A stretch of DNA of 64,000 bases. Origin: Cristatella mucedo. Lineage: Eukaryota > Bryozoa > Phylactolaemata > Cristatellidae. The position numbers and the translations under genes were made by a program. Below, in pieces: positions 10,791 to 22,337 of this stretch (within the stretch, counting starts at the first letter, position 1; each line of letters begins with the position of its first letter). The stretch lies in contig WPIO01000026.1 in assembly GCA_009760855.2 (NCBI GenBank), positions 4,322,501 to 4,386,500 on the forward strand. The letters run 5' to 3'. Under the pieces are notes generated by a model. The model was not told the origin of the DNA, ran no database searches, and saw nothing but the letters and a program-made list of their open reading frames with translations.

Positions 10791-12144
10791 CTCCTAGCAA
10801 CCCACGTGCTTGCTGCTCGATTGATGCACGGCACGCTCGCTGCGACGGGTAGGCGAACTCGGGAATACTACGAATATTCAACGCCTGAGTCTCTATGAGC
10901 AAGAGCCTTAGCAAGCCTTCGCCCCTGCGTGACATTAGGTAGAATCGCAGGCCAATCCTTTTTCTAGCCGAGAGCCTGTCCACGTGCTGGGCCAATCACT
11001 CGCGTTAGCCATCGCTTTCGGTAAGAAGACACTCCATCAGATCCTAGACACGTTGCTTGCACTCGCGAGCGGACCTGCTGCTGCTTTAAGGGGAAGCTGT
11101 GCAGTGGTCTTTTATTAGGAACCTTACTAGCTTATTATGAATAAGAATGAAAAAACGAGCCGACTTGTGACCGAGGGTGGGCGATCCACCAGAGAAGCAA
11201 GACTCGGGTCAAGGTCAGACAAACAGCAATAGGCAGGCCCAGCTTAACAAGGAGGCTCGCAGCACGGACACAATACTCATATCGCAAAAGGCTTCCGACG
11301 ATGCAATGACGAGTGCTACTACTGGCACTCTACACCACCGCAGCCCCCGCCCCGCCCCCCCAGCCGCCGCCGATAGCGACTCCATGTGGCAGCACCAGCA
11401 GCCTCCAGACGGAAAGATGCCGGACAAAGCTACTCGTGTCACTGCTTGCTACTGCTAGACGTCCTCCTGCTTGTGCTGCTGCCTCCACCGCCACCTTGCC
11501 GCTAACAAGCAGCAGCAGGGTCCCACAGCCTGCCTGCCAGTGGCCTCCCATAGAAGTGCCATTACAGATGCACCTATAGAAAGGTTAATGGCCCATGTGG
11601 CGTTGCTAACATACAAAAACGGAACGAACATGGCAGACGCAGTCGCCCGGACGTGGCCACTAAGAAGGTGAGTTTCTCATGCAGTGCTTCCTCCTTCGAT
11701 GGCTGTGGCAGTGCTACACAAGCCCTTGGAGCTACTCTTGCTAGCCACTGCAGTAGCAGCTTCAGCGTGGAAAGACGGGTGCGAGAGCCGCACTCTGACA
11801 GTGGGCCGTCCCAGCCACCCGCCGATGTAGCATCGGTGGCTAACGATGTGGTAGCAGCAGAGGCCCGAACCAAAGAACCGACAGGCGACTGTCAATGGCC
11901 GAAGCCACGCCCACTGCAACCGACCGAGGCTGCCGTTTTAGATGTCTCGAGAGGCCGCTGCAAAGGCAGGGCAGGGGCCTCGGCATGCAATGCAAGGACA
12001 TGAATATAAGACAGGCATGGTCCTTATTATGGGCAAGTGACCGCAGACTCATAAGCCAACTGTGAGGTTGGTCACAAGTGAAAAACTGGTCGTCATCGAC
12101 GAGCCCAACTGAGATTTGGACGTGCTAATCGCATCCGTGAAACG
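10791..12144. other. GC-rich unassigned stretch
   Basis: The composition changes here to GC-rich, with CAG, GCC and CCACC-rich low-complexity runs at about 11330-11530. Open frames of 75-116 residues occur on both strands but overlap, are biased in composition and show no domain. A donor-like AAGGTGAGT occurs near 11667. The stretch may hold old exons, but I cannot support a gene model. Confidence 0.35.
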
Positions 12145-13620
12145 CAAAACGGCTTTTCCGAGCCACGTTTACATCCTTAGACGGCAGTGCCTATTGGAGG
12201 GTGGCAACCCGAACTGCTAAGTAACCTGTTGATCGATAACATCATGAGGGACAGCATAAAGGTATAATTGTTATACCTACGAATGAAAAGCGGTTAAGCA
12301 TATTTTTTAGTAGTCAGGCGACCCACGTAAGTAACGGTCAGATCAATTTATTGGCATTTCTAATCACTTCTTGGGGTCCGATATTTGATTGATGTACCAT
12401 CCAAGGAAGTTTGTGTGTTTTAATTACCCGAGCGCCGTATGAATAGCTCTTGACTTTCACAAATCATATCCTCTGTCTTGTCATCTTCAAAACTATCCAC
12501 AATCTATGCTTTTACTTGCATTCCTATGATACAAAGCTCTATCTATGCCGTGATCCATCCCAGAGTGATAAAACGGAAACTAGGAAAACTGCTTCTGGAT
12601 ACACGGCTTAATATTCAAATGTGAGCCGTGCCACGTTACTGAAGTATATTTGCGACAACTGGAAGGGACTAAATAACGAAGAACCTATTGATGGCAAAAA
12701 TTCGAAAAACTACCATTTTAAATGTAAAGGAAAATACATTTTGCCTATAATCGAAAACGTCCATGCATCCTCTCCGGAAGCGAGCGGTCACTAGTCGCTC
12801 AAACGTGCTCCGAAGTCGAAACTGGCTACCACTTGTTAACGGTGCAAACCTTTTAGGCCTATTCATAAAAGGATACTATAGAAAGTGCTGACTAACCAAT
12901 GCAACGCCTGCCCAGAGCTATTTAACTCAGGACATCATTGGGCTTACGTTATGAGGCGATGACAGTTTTTGCCAAATAGTTCAAATGAGCATAGCTGTCA
13001 TTAAAATTCCAGTCACTAAATAACTAATTCTTCCCTAATCATATTACCGCAATTTGCCGTTGAAGCGAATTCAAATTACTTTTCTACACTTTAATTTTCT
13101 TTCGGTTCTGCTCGTTCAGCCCATCTGTCTAAACAGCTCTCTAATCAGGCTAGGAATAGTAACACCAGCTCTTCTAGTTTAAATCATTCAGCAATGTCTC
13201 TAACCAACCTCTAATTTGACGGACATAGTGTCTGGAGTTCGTATGATCGCAATGAATAAAATTCACTCCTGACTGACATTCACAGCCTCTGCTGGCTTGG
13301 CAAGATTGAAAATATGATATGAAATTGGAGGTTTCTACAGCATGTGCTAAGTCCTTTAAATTGTCTTTAGCTTTCTGACGGCAATCAAGTTAACGATGAT
13401 GTCATTGAGGAAATTTCTTTAGAGCATATTTAAAGTACCTTTGAAGTGATTTGGTTCTTCAGTGTTTATTTTTTTTCCACAATGGTACGTTTAACCTGAT
13501 TCAACGGTCAAAGATTCTCCCAATCTTATGTTCATTAACGTAGATTATTGCTTTGCTCTGCAGGCTCTGTTTAAACGTTTTATAGAGCTTTACGTTGTTT
13601 ACAACTCTGATGCTTGAGTT
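12145..13620 (+). repeat. Segment A, copy 1 of the large repeat array
   Basis: This segment starts near AACGCAAAACGGCTTTTCCG and matches 22338-23740 (inverted), 25374-26900, 32600-34015 and 41275-42790. Shared landmarks are GATCGATAACATCATGA, CCATGCATCCTCTCCGGAAG and CTAATCAGGCTAGGAATAGT. The last third carries decayed LINE C-terminal coding (a YARNAWNS-like phrase; clearer in the 25.4-kb copy as TATGCTGCCAAAGCCTGGAA). I see no intact gene in it. Confidence 0.75.
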
Positions 13621-13705
13621 TCTCGCAAGATTCGAATTGGCATCGTATATATACGTATGTATGCATGTGTTTGTGTGAGTATGTGTTTGTGCGTCTGGTT
13701 GCTTG

Positions 13706-13708
<3 letters not shown>

Positions 13709-13750
<42 letters not shown>
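13709..13750. repeat. (GT)n microsatellite
   Basis: A GT dinucleotide tract sits at the A/S segment boundary. The related copies at 26.9 and 42.8 kb have TA and/or GT tracts at the corresponding position. Confidence 0.9.
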
Positions 13751-13752
<2 letters not shown>

Positions 13753-13764
13753 GTATGCATATGT

Positions 13765-14350
13765 ATACCTCCCTTACAATGTCCCCCTTATGGTCAGAAG
13801 CATCCCTCCGGATCTCTACACGTCAATCATCTTATTTTGAGCCCTCATTTACTGCCACCTGTATCGTGGCGAGTGAAGTCTCGAATCCAAAGCAACAGCA
13901 TCTAGCTTCTATAGCCACTAAGCAAACTTCAACTGCTGCACAGCTCTGAGGGCCCCTGACCTCCTTCCGTCATCGTTGATCATACCCTCTCGCATTGCTC
14001 CAAGTGCCAACGAACTCAAGGCCTCGCCGTGAACCGGTGCCGTTCCAAGCTTTCTCACCGGTACCTGTATCTCAGTCGATGGGATAGATGTCACCGACCC
14101 CTATAGACGCTTTGGGTGCGACCCACGAATTCTTCAAACTACGGCTGCCCGTGTACACCGAAACCTAGGTGTTGGTCCTTAGCAGATGACCAGGGCTTCT
14201 TTTCATACATCTTCTATTCTGGCCTGGGGGTCTGCAGGCCCTCGTGTCTACAGCTTTACTGGTGGATTCAAAGCTGGGCATCTTGTTTCGACTGGTGAAC
14301 TACCGTGTCGTCGACGGCATTGGTGCGAAAGCCGTGCCCGCCTCAATTAC
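13765..14350 (+). repeat. Segment S, copy 1
   Basis: The segment matches parts of 27118-28090, 38005-38150 and the inverse of 20836-21545. Shared phrases are GGTCAGAAGCAT, CTCAGTCGATGG, GGGTCTGCAGG and GTGCCCGCCTCAATTACAG. It is less AT-rich than A or X. No single frame stays open in all copies. Confidence 0.7.
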
Positions 14351-14715
14351 AGGTAGACACATGCCTGTTCAGAGCCACCTAATCGAAGCTCTTTCGGTCA
14401 CCACGCATAAATGCATGTTGGCAGGCCACAGCAACCCGCTTGCAGGTGGTTTCATTGTAAAGCCGGACGGGTTCATCGATGGCGGCACTGCTACGGTAAA
14501 CGTAGATTGGACGATACCGTTCGACTTCAGCTTTGCTGCCTTGACAGTAACTACCCAGAACAGGACTGGTAAGTGTGAAGCCATCGAGCTATCTTTTATT
14601 ACCTCTGGCTACCGGATGGTGCTGACGAGGACATTTGTGGTTGGTGCTCTAGGAAGCTGGTGGCGAAACGATGAAGCATGCCTGGCAGTCCTCGGTATCC
14701 CAAGCCAATCGTAAT
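14351..14715 (+). other. Unique exon-like open segment between S and B
   Basis: The frame 14244-14714 stays open for 156 codons and contains GGFIVKPDGFIDGGTATVNV, FDFSFAALTVTTQ and VLTRTFVVGA. The part from about 14359 follows an acceptor-like CTCAATTACAG. A donor-like ACTGGTAAGT lies at about 14565, so 14359-14567 could be an internal exon. I do not recognise the protein. The sequence is not found in the other S copies. It could equally be chance in a GC-richer region. Confidence 0.3.
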
Positions 14716-15029
14716 AGTAAGGAGATGAGAGAAATTTCATGGCATCCAAGAAACGACTAGAACTGTCATAATTAGTTGTCGGGAAATGCGACGGTGGTTT
14801 TTCCATTGAACTTGCTAGTTGAAACTACGATGACACGTATTTTCAGTAAATACTACTTTCTTGAGGAGCTAGTCAAACATACTTGCTTACGTATACGCGT
14901 ATACCCTCTGAACGTGCTAAGCTGTAAGCTTTTAATTTGACAGAGAGATCCTCTATTTTGCCGTGGCTTGCCGAATAACAATCGCACCAATTGCTTTTCG
15001 GAATCTTACTGATTACCCACATCTCCTAC

Positions 15030-15415
15030 AAACCTTACACTCTTTGGAGACCGTGCATTTAGATCGAGTGCCCCGAAGTCAGGAGCTGACTCCTAATTTA
15101 CTTAGCGACATTTCCTGACTGGACCATATTTCATAAGAAACTGAAAATGCATATTTTTCCCACAGCAATAGATGAGTCGACCAGATTAGACCTTTATGTG
15201 CTCGTGCGTGTTGAAACCGTGCATGCTGACGCTAACCATACTTGCACGCTCACCTTGCTTGTGCACGTCACTCCTAACCGTTTTATTCCCGTTGCTAATT
15301 GAGCATGCTAATACTAACCGTTTGATCGTATTACCCTTGCAGCATACGTAAAGTACCTAGAAAGAGATTAAGTTATCGACGGCTCTATACCAGTGGAATG
15401 ATATTATCTTTTCAT
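15030..15415 (+). mobile_element. LINE 3' end, diverged, inside segment B
   Basis: The stretch starts in the C-terminal ORF2 region (CTTTGGAGACCGTGCATTTAG) and continues through a decayed 3' UTR. It ends with AAAGTACCTAGAAAGAGATTAAG. The same remnant sits at 34500-34800 in the other B copy, so this LINE was present before B was duplicated. Confidence 0.65.
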
Positions 15416-16976
15416 TAGTAACATGCAACTAATTTGAGATATCCAGTGGGCATTCCAAGTCAATTGCAAGGATATCGAAATTTACCAGAAAAAGTGAATC
15501 TGGTTTCTCCAGTTGTCCCGCGATCATTGTCTATTGTGACAATGTCGACTTAGAGGAGGCATTATCGAAATTGCAATGAAATGTATTAACTCTCAAAACT
15601 TAACATCAAACTCTAGTGACTACTAGTGACATCCTCACATTCTATTGTAAAATGACTTGGAAAAATTCGCTCGATTGGTGCTAAAGGTTCAATTAAGAAG
15701 TTGGACTGTGTGTTGTTCCTAAAACAATTAATTGGTAAGCTGCCAACACAAAGTATCGTGCTCCACAGTTTAATAGGTAAAGTAACCATTGGCCATGCTT
15801 TAGGATAGAATTTTAGTCAACACGTTTACCTTCGCTCAACCTTATAAGCGTTTTGTGGATTCAGACCTAAGAACAACTTGGCTTATGTTAGTGATCCAGT
15901 TTATATATTAGTGATCAAGTTAATGCAGTACTACTGTCCGCTGCCAAGGAGAGAAACGACTGATTACTCGAAGATGTATAGCTGCTAAGCAGCATGTCTT
16001 ACTATGAGAATTTTCAGCTCCAAACATGAACCGAACTTTCTTTAGCTGGAACAATCAAATGAAACCCAATGCTGATAAGCGAACTGACTGCAACGTGGCT
16101 TTCGTCAGAAATAGTACCTGCACCAGCGGAGTAGTTTTCTCGACAGCCCTTCAATACCTGCTTCGGCCTACTAATCCCGTTTCGTTATTAGGCTAAACGA
16201 ATTTATACTTCCTTATCAAACAGTTTTTTCATCAGCTTCGTATCTTTCTAACCTTAAAGCCTCTGGTAAATCGGCTAATATTTCGCATGCTCCAAACCCT
16301 ATGCCATAAGTCCCAAGTCCTAATGTTACACCACCTCGCTTGGTGACAGCTCGGAGGCACATTAAACTCGCACTATCGCTGGCGGTATTTTCTGGGTTCT
16401 AACACTTTTTTAAATTTCCTAAACATAATTGCCTTTGGCATTGTCCGACTGGCTAACTGACAGGATATCTCAGCGGAAAAGTTCAAGTTCCTTAAACGAG
16501 TAGCTATTTCATGAGACTTTCGGAATAATTACTCACTCAAAGTCGTGAAGAATAGCATTCAATCGGCTATATACTAACCACTAGTACGGTTAAAAATACT
16601 TTGAAGTGTCAAGATTTGGTTATGCAAATTATTTCTAATGAGTTCAACATGGACTTAAGACAATAGTGACAGCTATACCGAAAACGAAATCATTGATTTC
16701 CGTCGTGATTTTTTCGATTGGTGCTAATGAAATTGTAACAAATTCTTAGTAAAGTCATTTTAAATTGGCAAACCAGTCCACATTTTTAATCTGGTTTTGT
16801 CCTTCGGTAACAAAACTGAGTTTGTTTATAGAGTTTGACAGTGACAAAACGAGTCAGTATATACCTACTATTAGCACGATTCAAGCTTGCTATGATTGCA
16901 GGATTGTCACTGACGCTTGAACTTAAAAAGTCTCAAAGGTAGCTATGAGAGAAGAGAAGTTTATTTTTCTTGCACT

Positions 16977-18300
16977 TTACATGGTATACTGCTGGTTACA
17001 TGCAAGACTGCCACTTTCCTCCAAAATATTGGTTAAGTAAATTTCTTCGGTCTTAGAAATGTAAACGATTGCAAGCTGCGGTAGCCTGACAATCTTTGAC
17101 CAGTTAAATAAGTACTTGTCAAAGGTGGGAGGGTCGACAATCCATTTTTTCGTGGCCAAATGACACCAGATAAACTCGTGGTTGATCAGGTCCATTAGCT
17201 AGCAAAGCGCCCGAAAGTTCTACATGACTACCATTAAAAGTAACCCAAGTATACATGAGTACATGCGAAGCCTTTATCCGCCATATTACCTGAGCCTCCC
17301 ATACCAATTATAATCCAAAATTTTGCTTGAGAGAATTTCATAGTTCCGAAAGAGCATTGGTTATTAGCTAACTATGGCAATCAATTGACAGTTCTAACTA
17401 GTGTATGCACTTGAATATATTTGCAAAGCTATGCATTTATTTACCTCGAACCATTGCTCAAGCAGTGAGAAAGTGTATGTTGCTGTGTTTTAGCCATGTT
17501 AACTCGGAAGTCCATTACGTAACTAGTTAGTATTGTACCTAACATTTTAGCATAGTTGAGTTTCCTGACGTATTAAAAAAATTCACAAGGACAAATTAAT
17601 GCTGAGAAAGACGACTGGGTACTCGGAAATCTTGCGCATTTCATTAACTGAGGAAAAACGTTTCGAAAAAAGCAGCCAGCAATTTACTCATTCTGATAAT
17701 GGGATGCCACATCGTCGTTTGATTGACCGTCTGCTTAAGTTGGAAGCCCGAACACATTCATCGTACTTAAGGTGCAATGTTACTAGCTAAAGGTTGACTA
17801 CTTTTTCCCATTGCCAGTTAACTTCCTGAACTCTGGTAGATTGATCAACATCTAGAAATTCACACAAAATAGATACAGCAAAATAGGTTTTTGCCATCCG
17901 CAATGTCGCTTCCAACTGCAATATGTTTAGTTATCGAATTGTTGGTCTGTATTCAGTCCCACGAGCGAAAAAGGTTGTTGTACGCATTTTGATTTGGGAT
18001 ACATCTCAGTAAACCATCAATCACACCATAAAGCTTCGGCGAGCTCGACTCTTTGACGATTAGACCATTTCATGACGAATCGGGTCCTGGTGAAGCTGAC
18101 ACTATCAACAAGCAGCTAGCTGTAACAGGTTGATTACGTGAATTCATTTGCCGAAATGTGGTATGCTGTAGATGTCAGCTTTCATAACAGGCAAGCGACA
18201 ATTTCATAGTAGACGTCATTAGTATATGCCTAAAGAGTAACTTAGAATATAGTTGATGAAGTGAATATCTACCAAGAAGTTTTTCTGCAAGCTGAGTCAT
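16977..18300 (-). pseudogene. Broken copy of the two-module secreted-protein gene
   Basis: This is the paralogue of the three-exon gene at 37747-36484. Exon 1 (ATG at 18300) keeps its length, but its donor is GTAGAT instead of GTAAGT. Exon 2 (18119-17895) keeps exactly 225 nt but has in-frame TGA codons, one at 18072-18070 and one in the SWD-stop-IQ phrase. Its donor has changed from GT to GC. The exon 3 acceptor is GG instead of AG (17212-17211). Exon 3 also has a one-base insertion before the KKWIV-like phrase. The C-terminal frame runs to a TAA at 16977, with AATAAA just downstream (16960-16965). Most of the second module is still legible (IVDPPTFDKYLFNWSKIV). It cannot make the full protein. 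Confidence 0.7.
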
Positions 18301-18545
18301 TTCTTTTGAACTCCTCACGATACTCCTTCTACCGTAAGGAAGTATTTATGCATACGGAATGGGAGGATATCAATTGTTTTATCTGACCTTACGAGAATGC
18401 ATTACAAAGGCATATACTAGGTTCGTTATATGCAGGCTTTATTATTGGAATACTGAGGACTGAGTTTTCGTGCCCAAGCTTCCTATCGAACCGATGTCGT
18501 CCGTCCAGTGGTACGTACAAATATTAGCCCTACCAAGCTTGGCTT

Positions 18546-19650
18546 TACAATCGATCTACACTGAGTACATGCGAATATCTCTGGCAAGAGCAGAAAAAAG
18601 TATCCCTGCTGGCTTTCGTAGTCGTAGCTGTTTTATACTTGCATTCAGTGACTGAAGCTCGGGCTCAATTATCTGAGCCAGCCTTCGATCGCTTAGAGGC
18701 TGGCTTCCGGGACGCTTTGCTTCAGTGACACCATGGCTAGCAAAGCGGCTGTGCTTTGAAGTTCTTGTACAGCGAAAGCAGCCATGGCGTCGCTAGGAAA
18801 GCTACCACCGAGCATGTGGAGGATAAATAAGCAGCAACTTCAACTATGCGACTAAACACTGCAAATACTTGGAGGGTCTTAGCTTTCGAAGTGCTACGAG
18901 CTTGTCAACGTTTCTGCCTGAAGTCACACGGCTTATCGTCAATCATAAACATGCAATGTTTCGCCTGACCTTGGCAAACTGTTAAGCGATGCAGTTTTCA
19001 TTTGCCTTATTGGTAGGGTCATTAAGTCCCTTAAAATCTCTCACACTCAAAGAATAATCATCGGTAGTCTACAGCTTGGCGTCGACCTTGATAAGTCGTG
19101 AATGACTGTAAAGAAAATCCGACGTCTAAATTTTTCGAAGTATTGATGTCTAATGAGAAAAGAGCCTAGTTTTGTCAATGTATTTGAATTTTAAAAATTA
19201 CGATTATATTTTAGAAAGAGGGTTCTAGATAATAACCATTTAGTTTTGATTCAGACAATCAGTCAACAATTCTTAAAAGAACTCCAGTTAAGCAGCTGTA
19301 ACACACATATAAAATGTTGTGTTTCAACTTTTTTTCATGGAATTCAAGCAACACCACTTCATTAGAACTTCTTACCTTCACGTTACTAAAGGCAGTATAC
19401 ACCACTATGATAATAAGACCATCACTTCCCTTCTATTGATCGATCTATCAGCTGACGTGCTGCTGCGCCTTGCTCAATTTTACAGGTAATACTTAGCAAA
19501 TCAATAAGCACCTCAGACTATACCCTGGAACTGCAAGAACCATATACCTGCGGACCTCGCTAGATCCATTTCATAGTGTGACCTTCTCTCATCCCCCAGA
19601 CTACCAGTCTAGCCTGACAACGACCGGTTGGTCGTCCTTTGCTTTTCTCT
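18546..19650. other. Unassigned stretch after segment B
   Basis: No gene or recognised transposon is visible. A GC-richer patch at 18660-18800 has several short inverted repeats (for example GAGCCAGCC and GGCTGGCTTC). The remainder is AT-rich with no conserved frame. Confidence 0.35.
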
Positions 19651-19659
19651 ATGTCTATG

Positions 19660-20295
19660 AAACCTCTGGCCTACCAGCATGTGCAGTCAGGCGATTACAG
19701 CCTATGCAAAACTCTGCAGCTAGGCTTGCCTGTCGTGAGCGTCCCAGTTGCCACATCACACCACTACTCGCTGACCTGCACAGGCTACCAGTCAAGCAAC
19801 GGATCGACTTTAAGTCGTAGTCGCTCACTTTTAGATCACTTCATTCTTTCCCTGCAGCATTTCTCTCAGATCTACTCCCCCAACAGACGAAGCATCGTAT
19901 CACCTGATTTTCGGAATCCAACAGTTTACCACTACCTCGTACAAAAACCTCAAATCCTTTGGAGACCGTGCACTTAGTTCGCATGTTCCCAAAGCCTGGG
20001 ACTCCCTCTCAACCTGAGTCAGAACATTTCCTGACTTGACTGCATTTAAAAAGAACTTAAAAACGCACCTATTATTCTTCAAGAGCTTATGCTTGCTGAC
20101 ACTGTGCATGCTGTCACTAACCACATTTGCCTGCTTACCCTGTGTATTTCATCGTTAACGGCGTTGTTCCTGTTGTTTATTTAGCATTATATTACTCACG
20201 ATTCAGTAGCGTTTCCCTTTCGTCCAAAGTAAAGCGCCTACGAAGAGATTGGGTTCTCTGAGGGCGCTTTATCCAGTGCCCTATTATTATACTAT
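19660..20295 (+). mobile_element. L2/CR1-type LINE 3' fragment (copy 5)
   Basis: The fragment starts in the ORF2 thumb region (SGLPACAVRRLQPMQNSAARL) and continues through decayed C-terminal coding and a 3' UTR. It ends at GGGCGCTTTATCCAGTGCC followed by a short, interrupted TTA tract. Frameshifts split the coding part. It is more diverged than copies 1, 2, 7 and 9. Confidence 0.75.
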
Positions 20296-20394
20296 TACCA
20301 GAGCCGCTTTTTAAAGCATTTATTAGAACCTTTGTATTTTGTGGCTGAATTGTCAAGTTCTATTTAACGGGGCTGACAAAAATGCCCAGAGACC

Positions 20395-20835
20395 TTTATT
20401 GCTGGCTAGTCTTATAAGTTTTGTTCCCGGAAAAATTTCAGAGCTTCCACCACGTATATTTAACGGCAAAGCCACTTTGGCATCTCCAGGTCAATCGACA
20501 ACAACAGGGTATAGTTATAAAGCTCAGCCAAATGACTCGCTGTAGTTTGCATCATGGACACATAGCACAACATGTGTACCTATTTCAGAATCCTCGTGAT
20601 TTCAGGTTCTCCACTATCTGTTAATAAACTTTTCTACTCCTTTTCCTTTAGACAGTGTGCAATGACTTTTTTACATCTCCTCGTCAACAACTGCACGAAT
20701 CGATTCCAAGATACTTAGGTAACCGTTTATGGTGTTTTGCTGCCGAATCATTGTTTCTAGTTTTCTTGACCAGCAACTTCCAGCCTACTTACCTTCTCTT
20801 ACACCAACTGAAGGTGCTATGGTTCTAGCTTTTTT
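20395..20835 (+). repeat. Segment X, partial copy (first ~450 bp)
   Basis: The stretch matches the start of X at 30404-30880 and 39062-39540, with the phrases TTTCAGAGCTTCCACCA, TTTGCATCATGGACACA, CCAAGATACTTAGGTAACC and GAAGGTGCTATG. In all copies this part has a faint LINE C-terminal flavour. It breaks abruptly into an inverted S segment at about 20836. Confidence 0.65.
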
Positions 20836-21605
20836 GACGATCATATTTTGCATGGTTGCTGTTACGGCTTCGATACGGTGCCGTCAAACCAGGTTGTGTC
20901 AAGTTGTAATTGAGGTAGGCACGGCTTTCGCACTTACGCAGTTGTCGACACGGTACTTCACCAGTCAAAACAGCATGCCCAGCTTCAAACAAACCAGTAC
21001 AGCTGTAGACACGAGGGCATGCATACCCTCAGGCCAGAATAGAAGACGTATGAAAAGAAGCCGTGGTCATCCGCTTAAGACCGACACGTAGGTTCTAGTG
21101 TCCGCTGGCAGCAGTACCACGACGAATTCGTGAGTCGAACCCAGAGCTTCTATAGGGGTCGGTAACCGCAATTCCATCGACTGAGCTACAGGTACCAGTA
21201 CGGAATCTTGGGTCGGCACTAGTGCACGGCGAGGCCTTGAGTTCATTGGCACTTGGAGCAATGCAAGATGGTGTGATCAACGATGATGGAAGGAGGTTAC
21301 GGGCCAGCAGGGCTGTGCAACAGTCAAAGCCTTGCTTTGGACCCTTTTGAACCTTGATAATGTTGCTTAGGCTTCGAGACTACACTGGCCAAGATAGGGG
21401 ATGCAGTAAATTTAGTCTCAGGATCGGAAGATTGCTGTACACGATCTGGAGGGTTCCTTCTGCGAATAAGGGGGAAATTGTAAGGGTGGTATGTATAGGC
21501 TACTGACACACAGAGATAAGCATGCACTCGAACCAAGCGAGAATTTCACACATCAGAGTAGTAACCAACGTAAAGCACTATAAAACGTCTAAATAGAGCG
21601 GGTTA
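20836..21605 (-). repeat. Segment S plus A-end, inverted copy
   Basis: Read on the minus strand this follows the S copy at 13.6-14.35 kb. Shared parts are the A-end phrase near 21560-21595, the AGGGTCCATTT-like and CTCAGTCGATGG phrases, and TCTATTCTGGCCTGAGGGT (20960-21060 region). The GT microsatellite is missing here. A short duplication of ACAAGAACTTGATC occurs at about 21607-21637, at the edge of the following LINE. Confidence 0.65.
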
Positions 21606-21639
21606 AACAAGAACTTGATCGGCATAACAAGAACTTGAT

Positions 21640-22337
21640 CTGTAAGGTAATTTAATGTAATTTATCTCCGTCAGTAACTCCACTAAGTCATAAAGACCAT
21701 GTACGCAGGGGAGTTTTGTATAGCCCACTCACAGCCTAAGCGGCTTTCGGTACGCATTCGGTAGCCAACAGAATTCGTCTCACGCAACAAAGAGAAAGTG
21801 GGAAGCATAGCAGAGTCAGGAGAGCAGTTGAGGTAGTGAGTAGCATAGAAGTAGCAGTTCAGGACCGCTGAAAAAGATGTGCCATAGTCGGCAGTTGAAG
21901 AGTAGATGTCGTTGCTTAAGAATTGTGGAAGCGAATTCCACAGTCTAGGACCTGTAGAGCTAAAGCTTCTGTCGCCAACTGTCTTTAAGCGGAGGAATGG
22001 GACAGCTAATTTATTGTCCACACAGGACCTGAGGGCGCGAACAGGCTGAAACTGATGCAGCAGTTCAGCTAGGTACAAAGGAGCCAAGCCGTGGCGGGCC
22101 TTGTGGGTCAGCGTAAGAACTTTGCTCTGTATCCTTTGCTCAATCGGCAACCATCCTAGCTCTTTCAGCAGAGGTGACACGTGCTCCAACCACTGGGACT
22201 TGAAGACCAGCCTTGCAGCCATATTCATAGTCCGCTGTAGTGGCATTATAGCTTTCTTTGGTAGCCCAGCCAAAAGGGAATTACAATAATCAAGCCGAGA
22301 CAGAACTAAAGAGCTAGTTAAATCTGTACTACTGAAC
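21640..22337 (-). mobile_element. LINE ORF2 fragment of a second L2/CR1-type family
   Basis: The minus-strand frame 22339-21683 contains LVLSRLDYCNSLLAGLPKKA, LKELGWLPIEQRIQSKVLTL, APLYLAELL and DRSFSSTGPRLWNSLPQFL. This is the same part of ORF2 as in the main LINE but clearly a different family. The element lies inside an inverted A segment, which resumes at 22338, so it is a nested insertion. The first residues of the open frame come from segment A, not from the LINE. Confidence 0.75.

Larger units (their letters stand above)
14716..18545 (+). repeat. Segment B, copy 1 (~3.8 kb)
   Basis: The segment matches 34015-38003 in the same orientation over nearly its whole length, roughly 85-90% by eye. 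Shared landmarks are CTGTCATAATTA, GATCCTCTATTTTGCCGTGG, CGTGTTAACTCGGAAGTCCATTACG-like and TCGTGCCCAAGCTTCCTAT. The copies differ by large indels: about 330 bp at 15348-15680 is absent from copy 2, and about 320 bp at 35270-35600 is absent here. A minus-strand secreted-protein gene lies inside and is broken in this copy. A LINE 3' end lies at 15030-15415. Confidence 0.8.

Noticed and set aside
11177-12003. Overlapping 75-116-residue frames in GC-rich sequence
   Set aside because: They overlap on both strands, are compositionally biased and show no domain. They are chance frames expected in GC-rich DNA.
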